The notes: a model not told the origin generated them from the sequence alone. DNA of 64,000 nucleotides from Amorphoplanes digitatis (GCF_014205335.1 NZ_JACHNH010000001.1:5760501-5824500), one strand, 5' to 3'. Counted from the stretch's first letter, positions 27,201 through 35,360 are shown. Numbers and translations are program-made.

Positions 27201-28088
27201 GACCGTCAACTGGTTGGCGCGGACCGCGGCCACGAGTTCGGGATGCCGCAGCAGCGGGGCGTAGAAGTCGGCCCGCAGCCCGATCACGACCAGGGCCCGC
27301 CCCGGACCGGCGGCGGCGCACAGCGCGGTGACGAACGCCTGCCGCTGCGCGCGGTCCTCGCAGGTGGTGAACGCCTCCTCGAACTGGTCGACGACCAGCA
27401 GCAGGCGGTGGTGCGCGTACTCCGCCGCGCTCGCCGGGTGCTCGCGCAGGCCCGCCGCCACCTTTTCGTGCGGCACGCCGGCCGCGGCGGCAAGCTGGGC
27501 CGCGAGCTCGTCGAGGGGCGTGCGTCCGGGGGTGAACAGCCGCACCGACCAGCCGTCGCCGGACAGGCCGCCGCACCGCACCGCGTGGATCAGCCCGGCG
27601 CGCAGCAGCGACGACTTGCCCGAGCCGGACGCGCCGACGACGACCTGCATCCCGCCGCCCGCCGCGTACGCGGTGGAGAGACGGTCGATCAGCTCGGCGG
27701 TGAGTGCCTCGCGCCCGAAGAACCACTCCGCGTGCTCGGGTTCGAAGCTCGCCAGGCCCCGGTACGGCTCCGGGCCCTGCGGGCGGGGGCCCGGCGAGCA
27801 CCGCAGGCGCTGCCAGGCCGCCACCCACTCGGCGGTCGCCGCGGGGTCGGTGACGCCGCACGCCCGCAGCACCTCGACGAGGAGCTCACGCGAGGACGCG
27901 GCGGGCAGGCCGCGGCCGGCGAACCAGTCGCCGATGGTGCTGTGGTTGCGGTAGCCGCCGGTCCGGGCCGCGACCTGGCGGACGCTCAGCCCCGCGACCT
28001 GGCGCAGCAGGGACAGCTCCCGGCCGAAGTCCTCCCGGTTCCCGATCCGCTCCGGACTCGCGGCGGCCGATGAACCCAGCACTGTCAT
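24213..28088 (-). CDS. HTH / STAND-NTPase (nSTAND1) / transmembrane / WD40 protein
   Basis: 1291 residues. Residues about 20-75 are a helix-turn-helix (LSVRQVAARTGGYRNHSTIG). An nSTAND1 NTPase follows, with the P-loop GASGSGKSS near 150 and Walker B LLLVVDQFEEAF near 230. A single membrane-type helix (LVAGLTLLFLLATTMTVLAV) lies near 548-567. From about 630 to 1265 I count 14 WD40 repeats (consensus FSPDGRTLATGS, then RTVRLWDV), enough for two seven-bladed propellers; repeats 8-10 are degenerate. STAND proteins are ligand-triggered switches that oligomerise on sensing through their repeats. The role here (signalling, or a defence-like response) is not shown by context. GGAG precedes the ATG. 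Confidence 0.9.
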   Translation of the reverse strand: MTVLGSSAAASPERIGNREDFGRELSLLRQVAGLSVRQVAARTGGYRNHSTIGDWFAGRGLPAASSRELLVEVLRACGVTDPAATAEWVAAWQRLRCSPGPRPQGPEPYRGLASFEPEHAEWFFGREALTAELIDRLSTAYAAGGGMQVVVGASGSGKSSLLRAGLIHAVRCGGLSGDGWSVRLFTPGRTPLDELAAQLAAAAGVPHEKVAAGLREHPASAAEYAHHRLLLVVDQFEEAFTTCEDRAQRQAFVTALCAAAGPGRALVVIGLRADFYAPLLRHPELVAAVRANQLTVAPMADADLRRAITEPARKAGVEVTDGLVELLLSEGPTRSHDAAVLPLLSHALLATWQHSRDRRLTVADYREVGGIDRAVAATADAVYAEFDEDRRHLARQVFLGLVHVTADAPDTRRRRDRAELVIECDGPADEVAEVLDRFVAQRLITVDADRVQLSHEALLTAWPELRGWLEADRAGMLTRRHLVEAATTWQREQRCDTALYRGARLAVAREWARRTGAPALSPVARDFLAASVAREHAEQHTARRRTRRLRQLVAGLTLLFLLATTMTVLAVRSQRASDRQRDEAVSRQVAEEVDPLRGGNPALANQLSLAAYRLARTPEARGALLSSFAAPYSIRLTGHTGYVHDVQFSPDRRLLASASSDRTVRLWDVTDPHRPAPRAVLDAASDYVASVTFSPDGATLVTTSADHTVGLWDVRDPGRVTRTAVLTGHGGAVDQAAFSPDGRTLATASGDRTVRLWDVTDRRDPRPLAKLAGERAMFSVAFSPDGRTLAGGDERDVRLWDVTDPRRPGAAVTLTGHTGVVSMIAFSPDGRTLATGSYDRTARLWSLAGGTGHASSVITDHTGLVYSVAFSPDGRTLATGSGDATARLWNVTDPRRPVAITTLLRRTDERGETNAIAAVAFSPDGRSLATGSYDYTVRLWELTGPAPTGQADAVRPLQFGPDDRRLLLGPGRTPAVRAWTVDDRDGLTDPVDAPAAGSVTICRGTRLLVTATATAVRLSELGDARQVTELSRLNHGLVGDVPLPVCGHDGRLLAVLGARSRAARLWDISDARRPVALSAFTATGHTNSLNMAVFSTDNRILATAGIDHTARLWDLSDPRRPVAASTLAGHADAVNTAAFSPAGRLLATGANDGTIRLWDVTDPYHPLARATLTGHTAFLEEVMFSPDGRTLASSGGDRTVRLWDVADPGRPARLATLTGHTATVSAVAFTSDGRRLATASADGTVRTWDLDPDRVAARVCALAHPTLTRAEWDAHFPGIAYRPPCRTALSG

Positions 28089-28113
28089 TCAGAGTCTCCG
28101 CCCATCCCGATCG

Positions 28114-28127
28114 TCGACATATGTCGA
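28114..28127. promoter_or_regulatory. 14-base palindrome upstream of the STAND-WD40 gene
   Basis: TCGACATATGTCGA is a perfect palindrome 26 bases before the start codon. It is a likely operator. Because the downstream protein begins with its own helix-turn-helix, autoregulation is possible, but this is inference. Confidence 0.45.
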
Positions 28128-28198
28128 TGCCACGGGCGCGGACAGTACCGGTACGCCGCAACGGAATCCGTACGCGGGCGGCAACCGTGAGTTGCGCC

Positions 28199-28891
28199 TC
28201 AGGAACGGCGAGTCGTCGTCCGCCGTCCGGTCACCGCCAAGGCGACCGCCCCGGCGACCGCGACCACCAGCAGGATCGGCACCAGCCAGGGCCACGGACC
28301 CCTGTCGTCGGGTACCGGTGCGGCCGCGACGGTCCCGCTCGGCGCGGCCGCGACGATCCCGCTCGGCGCGGGTGCGGCGGCGAGCAGCTCCGCGGTCGGC
28401 CCGCCGGTCGGCGGGCTCCAGCCCGGCGGCGCGGCGGTCACCGCACCGCCGTACGTGAAGCGGACCTCCCCCGCGACCGGCTCGCCGTCGGAGGCGACGC
28501 TCTGATAGCGGACCACGTACGGCCCGCGCTCCGGCCAGTGCGCCACCGGCACCCGGGCCGGGAAGCCCGCGGTGAACTCCCGCGGCTGCCACGCTCCGTC
28601 GACCAGCTGGTACTCCTTGACCGGCCGGTCGAGGCGGAACGGCTCCGCGTGCGACCAGGGCTTGTCGACGCGGATCCCGCTCGGCGCGTACACGGCGAAG
28701 AAGGCGAACTGCGCGGGCTTCTCGGTGAACGCCAGCGACACCGCCTCGACCGGCGCGTCCACCGTCGCACCCTGCGCCGGGGTGGAGCTCACCAGCCCGC
28801 CGTGCGCGTACGCGGGCGGCGGCGCCACGACCGCGACGGCCAGGACGGTGGCGGCGGCGATGGCGGACATTCGTGCGACCGTGCGACCCAT
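28199..28891 (-). CDS. CopC-domain copper-binding protein with C-terminal membrane anchor
   Basis: 230 residues. The signal peptide ends at PPAYA, so the mature chain starts AHGGLVSSTPAQG, the CopC/YobA N-terminus whose first His ligates Cu(II). The CopC beta-sandwich continues to VAGEVRFTYGG (about residue 149). A repetitive APSGIVAAAPSGTVAAAP linker and a C-terminal helix (WPWLVPILLVVAVAGAVALA) follow, anchoring the domain outside the membrane. Such proteins act in copper handling or supply to cuproenzymes, usually beside CopD or YcnI; neither is here. ATG 28891 was used; ATG 28870 is also possible. Confidence 0.88.
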   Translation of the reverse strand: MGRTVARMSAIAAATVLAVAVVAPPPAYAHGGLVSSTPAQGATVDAPVEAVSLAFTEKPAQFAFFAVYAPSGIRVDKPWSHAEPFRLDRPVKEYQLVDGAWQPREFTAGFPARVPVAHWPERGPYVVRYQSVASDGEPVAGEVRFTYGGAVTAAPPGWSPPTGGPTAELLAAAPAPSGIVAAAPSGTVAAAPVPDDRGPWPWLVPILLVVAVAGAVALAVTGRRTTTRRS

Positions 28892-28992
28892 CGGACGACT
28901 CGACCATCGACGGTGACCGGAGTCAACACCCTTGTCCCGGATGATCAGTACGCTCGTCCCACCGGCCGTTACGACACCGCAGAGGAGTCCCG

Positions 28993-30021
28993 GTGGATAA
29001 GTCAGCGCCCCGGCGGATCACGATCGTCGACGTCGCCCGTCACGCACAGGTGTCCACCACCACGGTCTCCAAGGTCCTGCGCAACGCGTACGGCGCCAGC
29101 CCCGCCATGCGTGCCAAGGTGCGGCGGTCCATCGACGAGCTCGGGTACCGCCCATCGGCCGCCGCCCGGGGCCTGCGCGGCCAGACGTACACGATCGGCG
29201 TCATGCTCCCCGAGCTGCGCAACCTGTTCTTCGCCGACATCCTCGACGGGATCACCGCCCAGCTCGCCGGCACCGACTACCAGGTGCTGCTCGCACCCGG
29301 CTGCAACGGCGAGAAGGCCGAGGCCCGGGTCATCGAGGCCATGATCGACCGCAGTATGGACGGCCTGGTCCTCATCGCACCGGTCTCCGCCAAGTCGCGC
29401 CTCAACACGGTCGCCCGCGGCGTACCCACCGTCGTCGTCGGCCGGCACGGACCCTCCACCACCTACGACACGGTCACCGACGACGACGTCGCCGGCGCCG
29501 CGCTTGTCGTCGACCACCTCGCCGATCTCGGCCACCGCCGGATCGCGCACATCGAGCATCACGAGACCGATCCCGTACGCCTCAGGGAGATGCCCAACGC
29601 CCAGCGCGCCAACGGCTACCGGGAGGCGATGCGCGCCCGCGGGCTCGGCGACGAGATCGACGTCGCCTCGACCACCTACACCCAGCAGGGCGGCTACCTC
29701 GGCGCGAAGGCGCTGCTGGCCCGGCCGGTCCGGCCGACGGCCATCTTCGCGGGCGCGGACGTCGTCGCGCTCGGCGCGCTGGAGGCGCTCGCCGACGCCG
29801 GCCTGTCCGTGCCCGGCGACATCTCGGTGGCCGGCTACGACAACAGCGCCCTCGCGGCGTTCGGCCCGATCTCACTGACCAGCGTGGACCAGGACGGCCG
29901 CGAGATGGGCGCGAACGCCGCCCGCCTGCTGGTGGACCGCATCGCCGAACGCGACCGCCGGACCACACACGTGAAGCTGACGCCGACCCTGGTGGTCCGG
30001 CGCACCACGGCCGCGATCTGA
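28993..30021 (+). CDS. LacI-family transcriptional regulator
   Basis: 342 residues with a GTG start after GAGGAG. The LacI headpiece is textbook: ITIVDVARHAQVSTTTVSKV (helix-turn-helix, residues 9-28), then the hinge ELGYRPSAAARGLR. The ligand-binding domain follows from TIGVMLPELRNLFFADI, with GLSVPGDISVAGYDNSALA near the C-terminus. It sits directly before the GH78-type gene. GAAACGTTTC-type palindromes, the classic centre-CG LacI operator form, occur at that gene's promoter and at the promoter of the sugar ABC operon ending at 32246. I infer it represses both until the sugar is present. A one-mismatch copy of the site (30022-30031) directly follows its stop codon. Confidence 0.93.
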   Translation: MDKSAPRRITIVDVARHAQVSTTTVSKVLRNAYGASPAMRAKVRRSIDELGYRPSAAARGLRGQTYTIGVMLPELRNLFFADILDGITAQLAGTDYQVLLAPGCNGEKAEARVIEAMIDRSMDGLVLIAPVSAKSRLNTVARGVPTVVVGRHGPSTTYDTVTDDDVAGAALVVDHLADLGHRRIAHIEHHETDPVRLREMPNAQRANGYREAMRARGLGDEIDVASTTYTQQGGYLGAKALLARPVRPTAIFAGADVVALGALEALADAGLSVPGDISVAGYDNSALAAFGPISLTSVDQDGREMGANAARLLVDRIAERDRRTTHVKLTPTLVVRRTTAAI

Positions 30022-30181
30022 GAAACGTTCCCCATCACTGGCACGGCCTGACGCTCGGAACCCTTGACCCGTTGCGACATCGATGCCTATCGTCTGCGAA
30101 ACACGTGGGAAACGTTTCTCACGACCCTCTCCCCTTCACCTTCGCCCGGGAACCTTCCGCTCGCGGTGAATGAAACGTTAC
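30022..30181 (+). promoter_or_regulatory. Promoter and LacI-type operators of the GH78 gene
   Basis: A good sigma-70 type promoter is visible: TTGACC at 30064-30069, 18-base spacer, TATCGT at 30088-30093. The transcription start would be near 30100. A 20-base near-perfect palindrome (30104-30123, core GAAACGTTTC at 30109-30118) lies at the expected first transcribed bases. One-mismatch copies are at 30022-30031 (GAAACGTTCC) and 30172-30181 (GAAACGTTAC). Binding there would block initiation; the adjacent LacI protein is the likely repressor. Confidence 0.75.
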
Positions 30182-30205
30182 AACACGCCTCGAAGGAGAA
30201 GACCC

Positions 30206-32191
30206 ATGCCTGACCGCCCCCGATCCCGGAGAGCCCTGGCCGGTGTCGTCGTCTGCCTGCTGGCCGTGACCGCGATGCCCGGCCGGGCCGCGGCCGCGCT
30301 GCCGACCTGGCCCGCCAACCCGAACTGGCAGGCCCTGGTGCCCGCGCCGGCCACCGACGGCGTGCGCGCCGCGAGCATCACCCGCACCAGCGGCAACGTC
30401 ACGAACGCCGGCGGCCTCGCGGGCCAGGGCACCGGCGCCACCGTCCTCACGACCTCCGCCACGAACTCCCCCGCGACCGTCATCCTCGACTTCGGCAAGG
30501 AGGTCGGCGGCACGCCGTTCATCACCGTCTCCGCCGCGAGCGGCGCGGCCACCGTCCGGGTCGCCACCAGCGAGGCGCTGCCCTTCCTGACCGCCGGCAG
30601 CGGCGGGGTCTACAACAGCGACAACGGATCGGCGGTCACCTTCTCCGTCAACGGCGCGCGCACCTACACCGGCGCGCTCCGCGGCGGCTTCCGGTTCGCG
30701 GCGCTCCAGCTGACGACGGCCGGCAACGTGACCCTGACCGCCGCCGGCGTCAACTTCAAGGCCTACCGGGCCACCCCCGACCGGTACCAGGGCTGGTTCA
30801 TCTCGAGCGACGACCAGCTCAACCGCATGTGGTACGCCGGCGCGTACACCGCACAGATGGACATGGTCCCCACCGGCGTCGCGTCCTGCTTCACCGTGCC
30901 GGTCATCTTCGACGGGGCCAAGCGCGACCGGGCCATCTGGTCCGGCGACCTCATGATCACCAACCCGGTCGCGCAGCTCTCCCTCGGCACCAACAGCGCG
31001 CCGTACGTCAAGGGCTCGATCACCAGCATCACCAACTTGCAGGCCTCGAACGGCCGGCTCACCAGCGCCGTCGGGTTCCGCGGCTGCGGCGCGTTCGACT
31101 ACGCGGTGACGTACTCGGCCTACTCGGCGATCATCGCGGTCCAGTACTACCGCTACACCAACGACACGGCCTTCATCACCGGACTGCGGTCGAAACTGGA
31201 GGCCGCGACCGCCTATCACGCCACCCGGGTCAACGCGAACGGCCTGGTCGTGACGAACGACAACGACTACTGGCAGACCTCGCAGAGCGGCGAGGTCACC
31301 GAGTACAGCCTCGCCTACTACGAGCTGCTGCAGAACATGATCTGGATGGAGGGCAGGGTCGGCACCGCGGCCCGGGTGACCGAGTACACCAACAAGGCCA
31401 ACGCGCTCAAGACCGCGATCAACGCCCGCCTGTTCAACGCCTCCGCCGGGCTCTACCAGCACACCAACAGCCGACCGAACGTCTTCCCGCTCGACGCCAA
31501 CATGAACGCGGTCCGGCTCGGCGTCGCGCCAGCGGACCGGGTGAGCGGAATCCTGAGCTACTTCCGGGCGCGGTGGCAGGCGCACGGCAGCCAGATCTCG
31601 CAGCCCGCGCCGAGCATGGCCGACCCGTACGGCCACACGATCGAGCCGCTCAACAACACCTGGGAGGTCATGGCCCGCTTCGCCGGCAACGACACCGCGG
31701 GCGCGCTCGACCTCCTGCGCCGCCACTGGGGCATCCAGGTCGACCCGAGCAGCGGCTACTACACCGGCACCTTCTGGGAGTTCGTCAACGCCAACGGCCT
31801 GCCGTCGCGCGGCTTCGACAGCCTGGCACACGCCTGGGGAGCCGGCCCGACACAGCTGCTCACCGAGAACGTCCTCGGCGCCACCGCGGTCAACCCCGGC
31901 TACGCGGCCTGGCAGGTCAAACCGCAGGCGGGCACGCTGACGTGGGCGCAGGGCCAGGTACCGACGGCAGGCGGATCCCTGATCGTCAGATGGGCCCGCG
32001 ACACCACGGGTCAGTTCCGCATCCAGGTCACCGCACCCACCGGAACCAGCGGACAGGTCTGGGTACCCCTGGCCTCGGCATCGGCGACCAGCACGGCCGT
32101 GACCTCCGGCGCGACGCTGCTACGCCGCGACGGCCTGTACGACGTCTACGCCGTCGGCGCCGGAACCTCCGAGTTCACTTCGGCACCGTGA
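30206..32191 (+). CDS. Secreted alpha-L-rhamnosidase-like glycoside hydrolase (GH78 type)
   Basis: 661 residues. The signal peptide ends near GRAAAALP. A beta-sandwich region (about 35-200) precedes an (alpha/alpha)6-barrel catalytic region (about 205-575) and a C-terminal beta-domain. The fingerprint IFDGAKRDRAIWSGDLMI (near residue 240) is that of the rhamnosidase subgroup seen also in fungi. The classical bacterial GH78 form is DCPQRDERLGW, so the second acidic residue is replaced here and the substrate may differ. Later motifs are NDYWQTSQSGEVTEYS and EPLNNTWEVMARFAG. AAGGAG lies eight bases before the ATG. Control is probably by the adjacent LacI protein; the sugar released would be imported by the co-regulated ABC operon. 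Confidence 0.88.
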   Translation: MPDRPRSRRALAGVVVCLLAVTAMPGRAAAALPTWPANPNWQALVPAPATDGVRAASITRTSGNVTNAGGLAGQGTGATVLTTSATNSPATVILDFGKEVGGTPFITVSAASGAATVRVATSEALPFLTAGSGGVYNSDNGSAVTFSVNGARTYTGALRGGFRFAALQLTTAGNVTLTAAGVNFKAYRATPDRYQGWFISSDDQLNRMWYAGAYTAQMDMVPTGVASCFTVPVIFDGAKRDRAIWSGDLMITNPVAQLSLGTNSAPYVKGSITSITNLQASNGRLTSAVGFRGCGAFDYAVTYSAYSAIIAVQYYRYTNDTAFITGLRSKLEAATAYHATRVNANGLVVTNDNDYWQTSQSGEVTEYSLAYYELLQNMIWMEGRVGTAARVTEYTNKANALKTAINARLFNASAGLYQHTNSRPNVFPLDANMNAVRLGVAPADRVSGILSYFRARWQAHGSQISQPAPSMADPYGHTIEPLNNTWEVMARFAGNDTAGALDLLRRHWGIQVDPSSGYYTGTFWEFVNANGLPSRGFDSLAHAWGAGPTQLLTENVLGATAVNPGYAAWQVKPQAGTLTWAQGQVPTAGGSLIVRWARDTTGQFRIQVTAPTGTSGQVWVPLASASATSTAVTSGATLLRRDGLYDVYAVGAGTSEFTSAP

Positions 32192-32205
32192 CCGGGTGAG
32201 GCGAA

Positions 32206-32238
32206 GCGGAGCAGCGTCCCACCGGGACGCTGCTCCGC
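32206..32238. terminator. Bidirectional terminator
   Basis: A perfect 15-base stem (32206-32220 with 32224-32238, loop ACC) lies between the convergent GH78 gene and the ABC binding-protein gene. Confidence 0.85.
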
Positions 32239-32245
32239 GCGGTGG

Positions 32246-33517
32246 CTACTCGCCCTTCTGGTACTCGGTGTCCATGTCCTTGAGGACCTCGTCCCCTGTG
32301 GCCTGGTTGCTGAAGACCTCCTGGAGGCCGCTGAGCATGCTCTGCTGGACCTTAGCGTTGGGCCAGAGCTGGTCCATGAACGGGACCGTGCGGTTCCCCT
32401 CTACGAAGGTGGTCAGCTCCTTCAGGCCCGGGTCGACCGTGGTGCCGGCGCCGGGCAGCGTCGGCAGGCTGCCCTGCTTCTCGTTGAACAGCTTCATGCC
32501 GGCTGGCGACATCACGTACGTGACGAACTTGAGGGCGAGGTCCCTGTTCTTGGCCTTGGCGTTCACCCCGTATCCGGCGCCGGCGGCGGCGGGCATCAGG
32601 AAGGTGGCCGGGTCGTCGGTGGCCGGCAGCGCGGTCATGGTGAAGGTGCCGTTCGGGTTCTTCTGCTTGAGCAGGCTGATGATCCAGTTGCCCTGGACGA
32701 TGCCGAGGGTCTTTCCGGTCGCGGCGAGGGTCTGGCTGGCCTCGTAGCTGGTGCCGAGGGGGTTCTTCTGGAAGCAGCCGGCCTTCTCCATCTCCTGGTA
32801 TCTGGCCATGGCCTGGGTCCAGGCGGAGCCGGCGAACGTGGCCTGCCCGCTCGCCAGCTTGGTGTTGAAGTCGCGGTCCGGGCCGAAGACGACGGTGGCC
32901 GCGAGTGCGTAGAGGACGAGCTGGGTGACCCAGTTGTCCTGGATGCCGAGGGCGTACGCGGGGGTGCCCTTGCCCTTGGCGTCGCGGCAGAAGGCGAGCA
33001 GCTCGGTCCACGTCGTCGGCGCCTTGAGGCCGGATCTGGCAAGGGCTTCGTCGTTGTAGACCGCGCCGATGCCGTTGAGGCCGAACACCGCGTTGTAGGT
33101 CTTGCCCTCGTACTGCGCGACCGTCTTGAACGCCTCCGGCAGCTTCGCGGCCCACGGCTGGTCGGACAGGTCGAGCAGGTAGCCGGGCTTGGCCAGGACA
33201 TAGGTGGCGCCGGGGTTGCCGTTGCCCGGCCACACCGTCATCACGTCCGGCGCGGTGCCGGACGCGAGCTGCGTACGGATCTGTGCCTGGTACTGGTCGG
33301 CGCCGCTCGTGGTGAAGTTGACCTTCACGCCGGGGTTGGCGGCCTCGAACGCCTTGATGACGTCCTCGATGGAGCCCTGGTCGACGGAGGCGAGGGTGAG
33401 GGTCTTGCCGTCGGCGCCGTCCGATCCGGACCTGGCGTTGGTGCCGCTGCTACAGGCCGCGGCGAGGGTGAGCGCCGTCAGGGCGGAGACGACGACCGCG
33501 AATCTGCGTGTTTTCAT
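32246..33517 (-). CDS. Sugar ABC transporter substrate-binding lipoprotein (family 1)
   Basis: 423 residues. A lipoprotein signal (MKTRRFAVVVSALTALTLAA, then AC with the lipidated Cys at about residue 22) is followed by a family 1 extracellular binding protein (KTLTLASVDQGSIEDVIKAF; VMTVWPGNGNPGATY). The start at 33517 has GGGAG upstream and gives a proper signal, unlike earlier codons. It is the third gene of the operon, after both permeases, an order opposite to the 84-3087 operon. Its substrate is probably a sugar or oligosaccharide released by the GH78 enzyme, inferred from shared operators. Confidence 0.92.
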   Translation of the reverse strand: MKTRRFAVVVSALTALTLAAACSSGTNARSGSDGADGKTLTLASVDQGSIEDVIKAFEAANPGVKVNFTTSGADQYQAQIRTQLASGTAPDVMTVWPGNGNPGATYVLAKPGYLLDLSDQPWAAKLPEAFKTVAQYEGKTYNAVFGLNGIGAVYNDEALARSGLKAPTTWTELLAFCRDAKGKGTPAYALGIQDNWVTQLVLYALAATVVFGPDRDFNTKLASGQATFAGSAWTQAMARYQEMEKAGCFQKNPLGTSYEASQTLAATGKTLGIVQGNWIISLLKQKNPNGTFTMTALPATDDPATFLMPAAAGAGYGVNAKAKNRDLALKFVTYVMSPAGMKLFNEKQGSLPTLPGAGTTVDPGLKELTTFVEGNRTVPFMDQLWPNAKVQQSMLSGLQEVFSNQATGDEVLKDMDTEYQKGE

Positions 33518-33547
33518 GATCACTCCCACGTTGGAGATCAATTTGGG

Positions 33548-34369
33548 TCATCCCTTCAGCCCCCCGGCAAAGCCGTTGATGATGCTGCGCTGCAACGCGA
33601 GGTAGACCACCAGCACCGGCACGATGCTGATCCGCAGGGCGGCGAAGATGAGGTTCCAGTCCGAGACGAACTGGCCGACGAAGCCGGCCACGGCGACCGG
33701 GACGGTCTGCTGGTCGCTGCCGCTGAGGTAGAGCAGCGGCGTGAAGAAGTCGTTCCAGACCGCGACGGCGTTGAGCACCAGGGCCGTCACCGTGACCGGC
33801 TTGAGCATGGGCAGCACGACGTAGCGGAACGTCGCGAGCGGCGAGCAGCCGTCGATCGCGGCGGCGTCCTCGAAGTCGCGGGGCAGGGCGCGCAGGAAAC
33901 CGACGTACAAGAAGGTCGTGAACGGCACCTGTAGCCCGGAGTAGAAGAGCACGAGCGACCAGACCGAGCCGAGCAGGCCCAGGTCGCGGACGGTCTGGTA
34001 CAGCGGCAGCGCGGCGAGCTGGAACGGCAGGATCAGGCCCAGCATGATCAGCAGGAACGTGCCGCGGGACCAGCGGGCGGTCGAGCGGGCCAGGGTGTAC
34101 GCGGCGAGCGCCGAGACGGCCAGCACGATCAGGACGCTGACGGCGGTCACCAGCACGCTGTTGACGAGCGCGCCGCCGAGGCCGGCCTCGCGCCACGCCC
34201 CGGTGAAGTTGGCAAAGGTCGGCGAGGTGGTCGGGCGGATCGGCGAGGACGTGTCGGACGGGCTGCGGATCGCGAGGTTCACCAGCACGTACACCGGGAA
34301 GGCGAAGACGATGCCGACGGCGACCATGAGCATCTCGAGCGCGAACGTGCGAGCGGTGTAGCGGTTCAT
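33548..34369 (-). CDS. Carbohydrate ABC transporter permease, MalG type
   Basis: A 273-residue, six-helix permease with the EAA loop at DFEDAAAIDGCSPLATFRYV (about residues 181-200). The ATG overlaps the stop of the preceding permease by four bases (ATGA, 34366-34369), so they are translationally coupled. No ATPase is encoded in this operon either. Confidence 0.93.
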   Translation of the reverse strand: MNRYTARTFALEMLMVAVGIVFAFPVYVLVNLAIRSPSDTSSPIRPTTSPTFANFTGAWREAGLGGALVNSVLVTAVSVLIVLAVSALAAYTLARSTARWSRGTFLLIMLGLILPFQLAALPLYQTVRDLGLLGSVWSLVLFYSGLQVPFTTFLYVGFLRALPRDFEDAAAIDGCSPLATFRYVVLPMLKPVTVTALVLNAVAVWNDFFTPLLYLSGSDQQTVPVAVAGFVGQFVSDWNLIFAALRISIVPVLVVYLALQRSIINGFAGGLKG

Positions 34370-35298
34370 GAGGCCGCCCTCTCGTTGCGGGACAGGGCGG
34401 CGTACTGCCCGGCGGAGACGATCGCGATGATGATCGTCAGCACGACGGCCAGGGCGATGCTGTAGCCGAACTCGCCGAGCGTGAAGGCGTCCTTGTAGAT
34501 CAGGGTCGAGATGGTGTCCGTCGCGTGGCCGGGGCCGCCGCCGGTGAGCGCGTACACCTGGTCGAAGAGCTTGATCCCGCCGATGATCGACAGCATCAGG
34601 TTGATGGTGATCGCCGGGGCGAGCAGCGGCCGGACGATCGACCAGAAGCGGCGCACCGCGCCGGTGCCGTCGATCGCGGCCGCCTCGTAGATCTCGCGGG
34701 GGATCGACTGGAGCCCGGCCAGGAAGATGACCATGGAGTAGCCGGCGAACTGCCAGACCACCACCAGAACGACCATCCACAGTGCCAGGTCCGGGTCGCC
34801 GAGCCAGTCCTGCTGCCAGGATTCCAGGCCGACCACGGCGAGCAGGCTGTTGACCGCGCCGTCCGGGCCGAGCAGGTTCCGCCACAGGTACGCGGTCACG
34901 ATCGGGGTGACCACCACCGGGGCGAACAGCAGCACCCGCAGGATGTTCCGGCTCTTGATCGCGGAGTTGACGCCGAGTGCCAGCAGCAGCCCGATGCCGT
35001 TCTGGATCACCGTGATGGCGACCGCGATCAGCAGCGTGTGCCAGATGGCCTGCGACGCGGTGGCGTCGTCGAGCATGTCGGTGAAGTTGCGCAGGCCGAT
35101 GAAGTCGAACTCGGGGTCGAGGCCGTCCCAGTCGGTGAAGGCGTAGTAGACGCCGCGGACGCTGGGCACCAGCACCACGAAGGCGAAGAACAGCAGGGCC
35201 GGCAGGGCGAACCACCACGGCGGCCCCCCGCGCCGCCGATAGGCCCGCGGCGCGGCGTCGGCCCGGCCGAATTGCCGGACTCTGAGATCAGCTGTCAC
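34366..35298 (-). CDS. Carbohydrate ABC transporter permease, MalF type
   Basis: 310 residues from GTG 35298 (TTG 35310 would add four). A cytoplasmic basic head (YRRRGG) precedes the first helix WWFALPALLFFAFVVLVPSV. The EAA loop reads EIYEAAAIDGTGAVRRFWSI (about residues 203-222), followed by the conserved IGGIKLFDQVYALTGGGPG of the MalF family. It is the first gene of the operon. Two LacI-type operator sequences lie 20-60 bases upstream, matching those at the GH78 promoter. Confidence 0.93.
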   Translation of the reverse strand: MTADLRVRQFGRADAAPRAYRRRGGPPWWFALPALLFFAFVVLVPSVRGVYYAFTDWDGLDPEFDFIGLRNFTDMLDDATASQAIWHTLLIAVAITVIQNGIGLLLALGVNSAIKSRNILRVLLFAPVVVTPIVTAYLWRNLLGPDGAVNSLLAVVGLESWQQDWLGDPDLALWMVVLVVVWQFAGYSMVIFLAGLQSIPREIYEAAAIDGTGAVRRFWSIVRPLLAPAITINLMLSIIGGIKLFDQVYALTGGGPGHATDTISTLIYKDAFTLGEFGYSIALAVVLTIIIAIVSAGQYAALSRNERAAS

Positions 35299-35317
35299 GA
35301 GCGCGCCCAACCTCGCT

Positions 35318-35360
35318 GAATCGTTTCATAGAACGTGCCGAGAATCATGAGCAACGTTTC
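35318..35360 (-). promoter_or_regulatory. LacI-type operators upstream of the second MalFG operon
   Basis: GAATCGTTTC (35318-35327) and GCAACGTTTC (35351-35360) each differ by one base from the GAAACGTTTC core seen at the GH78 promoter. They lie 20 and 53 bases before the permease start. A looser copy, GCAACGTTTT, is at 35461-35470. The shared motif ties this operon to the LacI regulator at 28993. Confidence 0.65.

Noticed and set aside
24090..28073. Very long plus-strand open frame (over 1300 codons) opposite the STAND-WD40 gene
   Set aside because: It mirrors the real gene. Its translation is Arg/Gly/Pro-rich with no domain, and the minus strand has clear P-loop and WD40 motifs. Long antisense frames are expected at this GC content.
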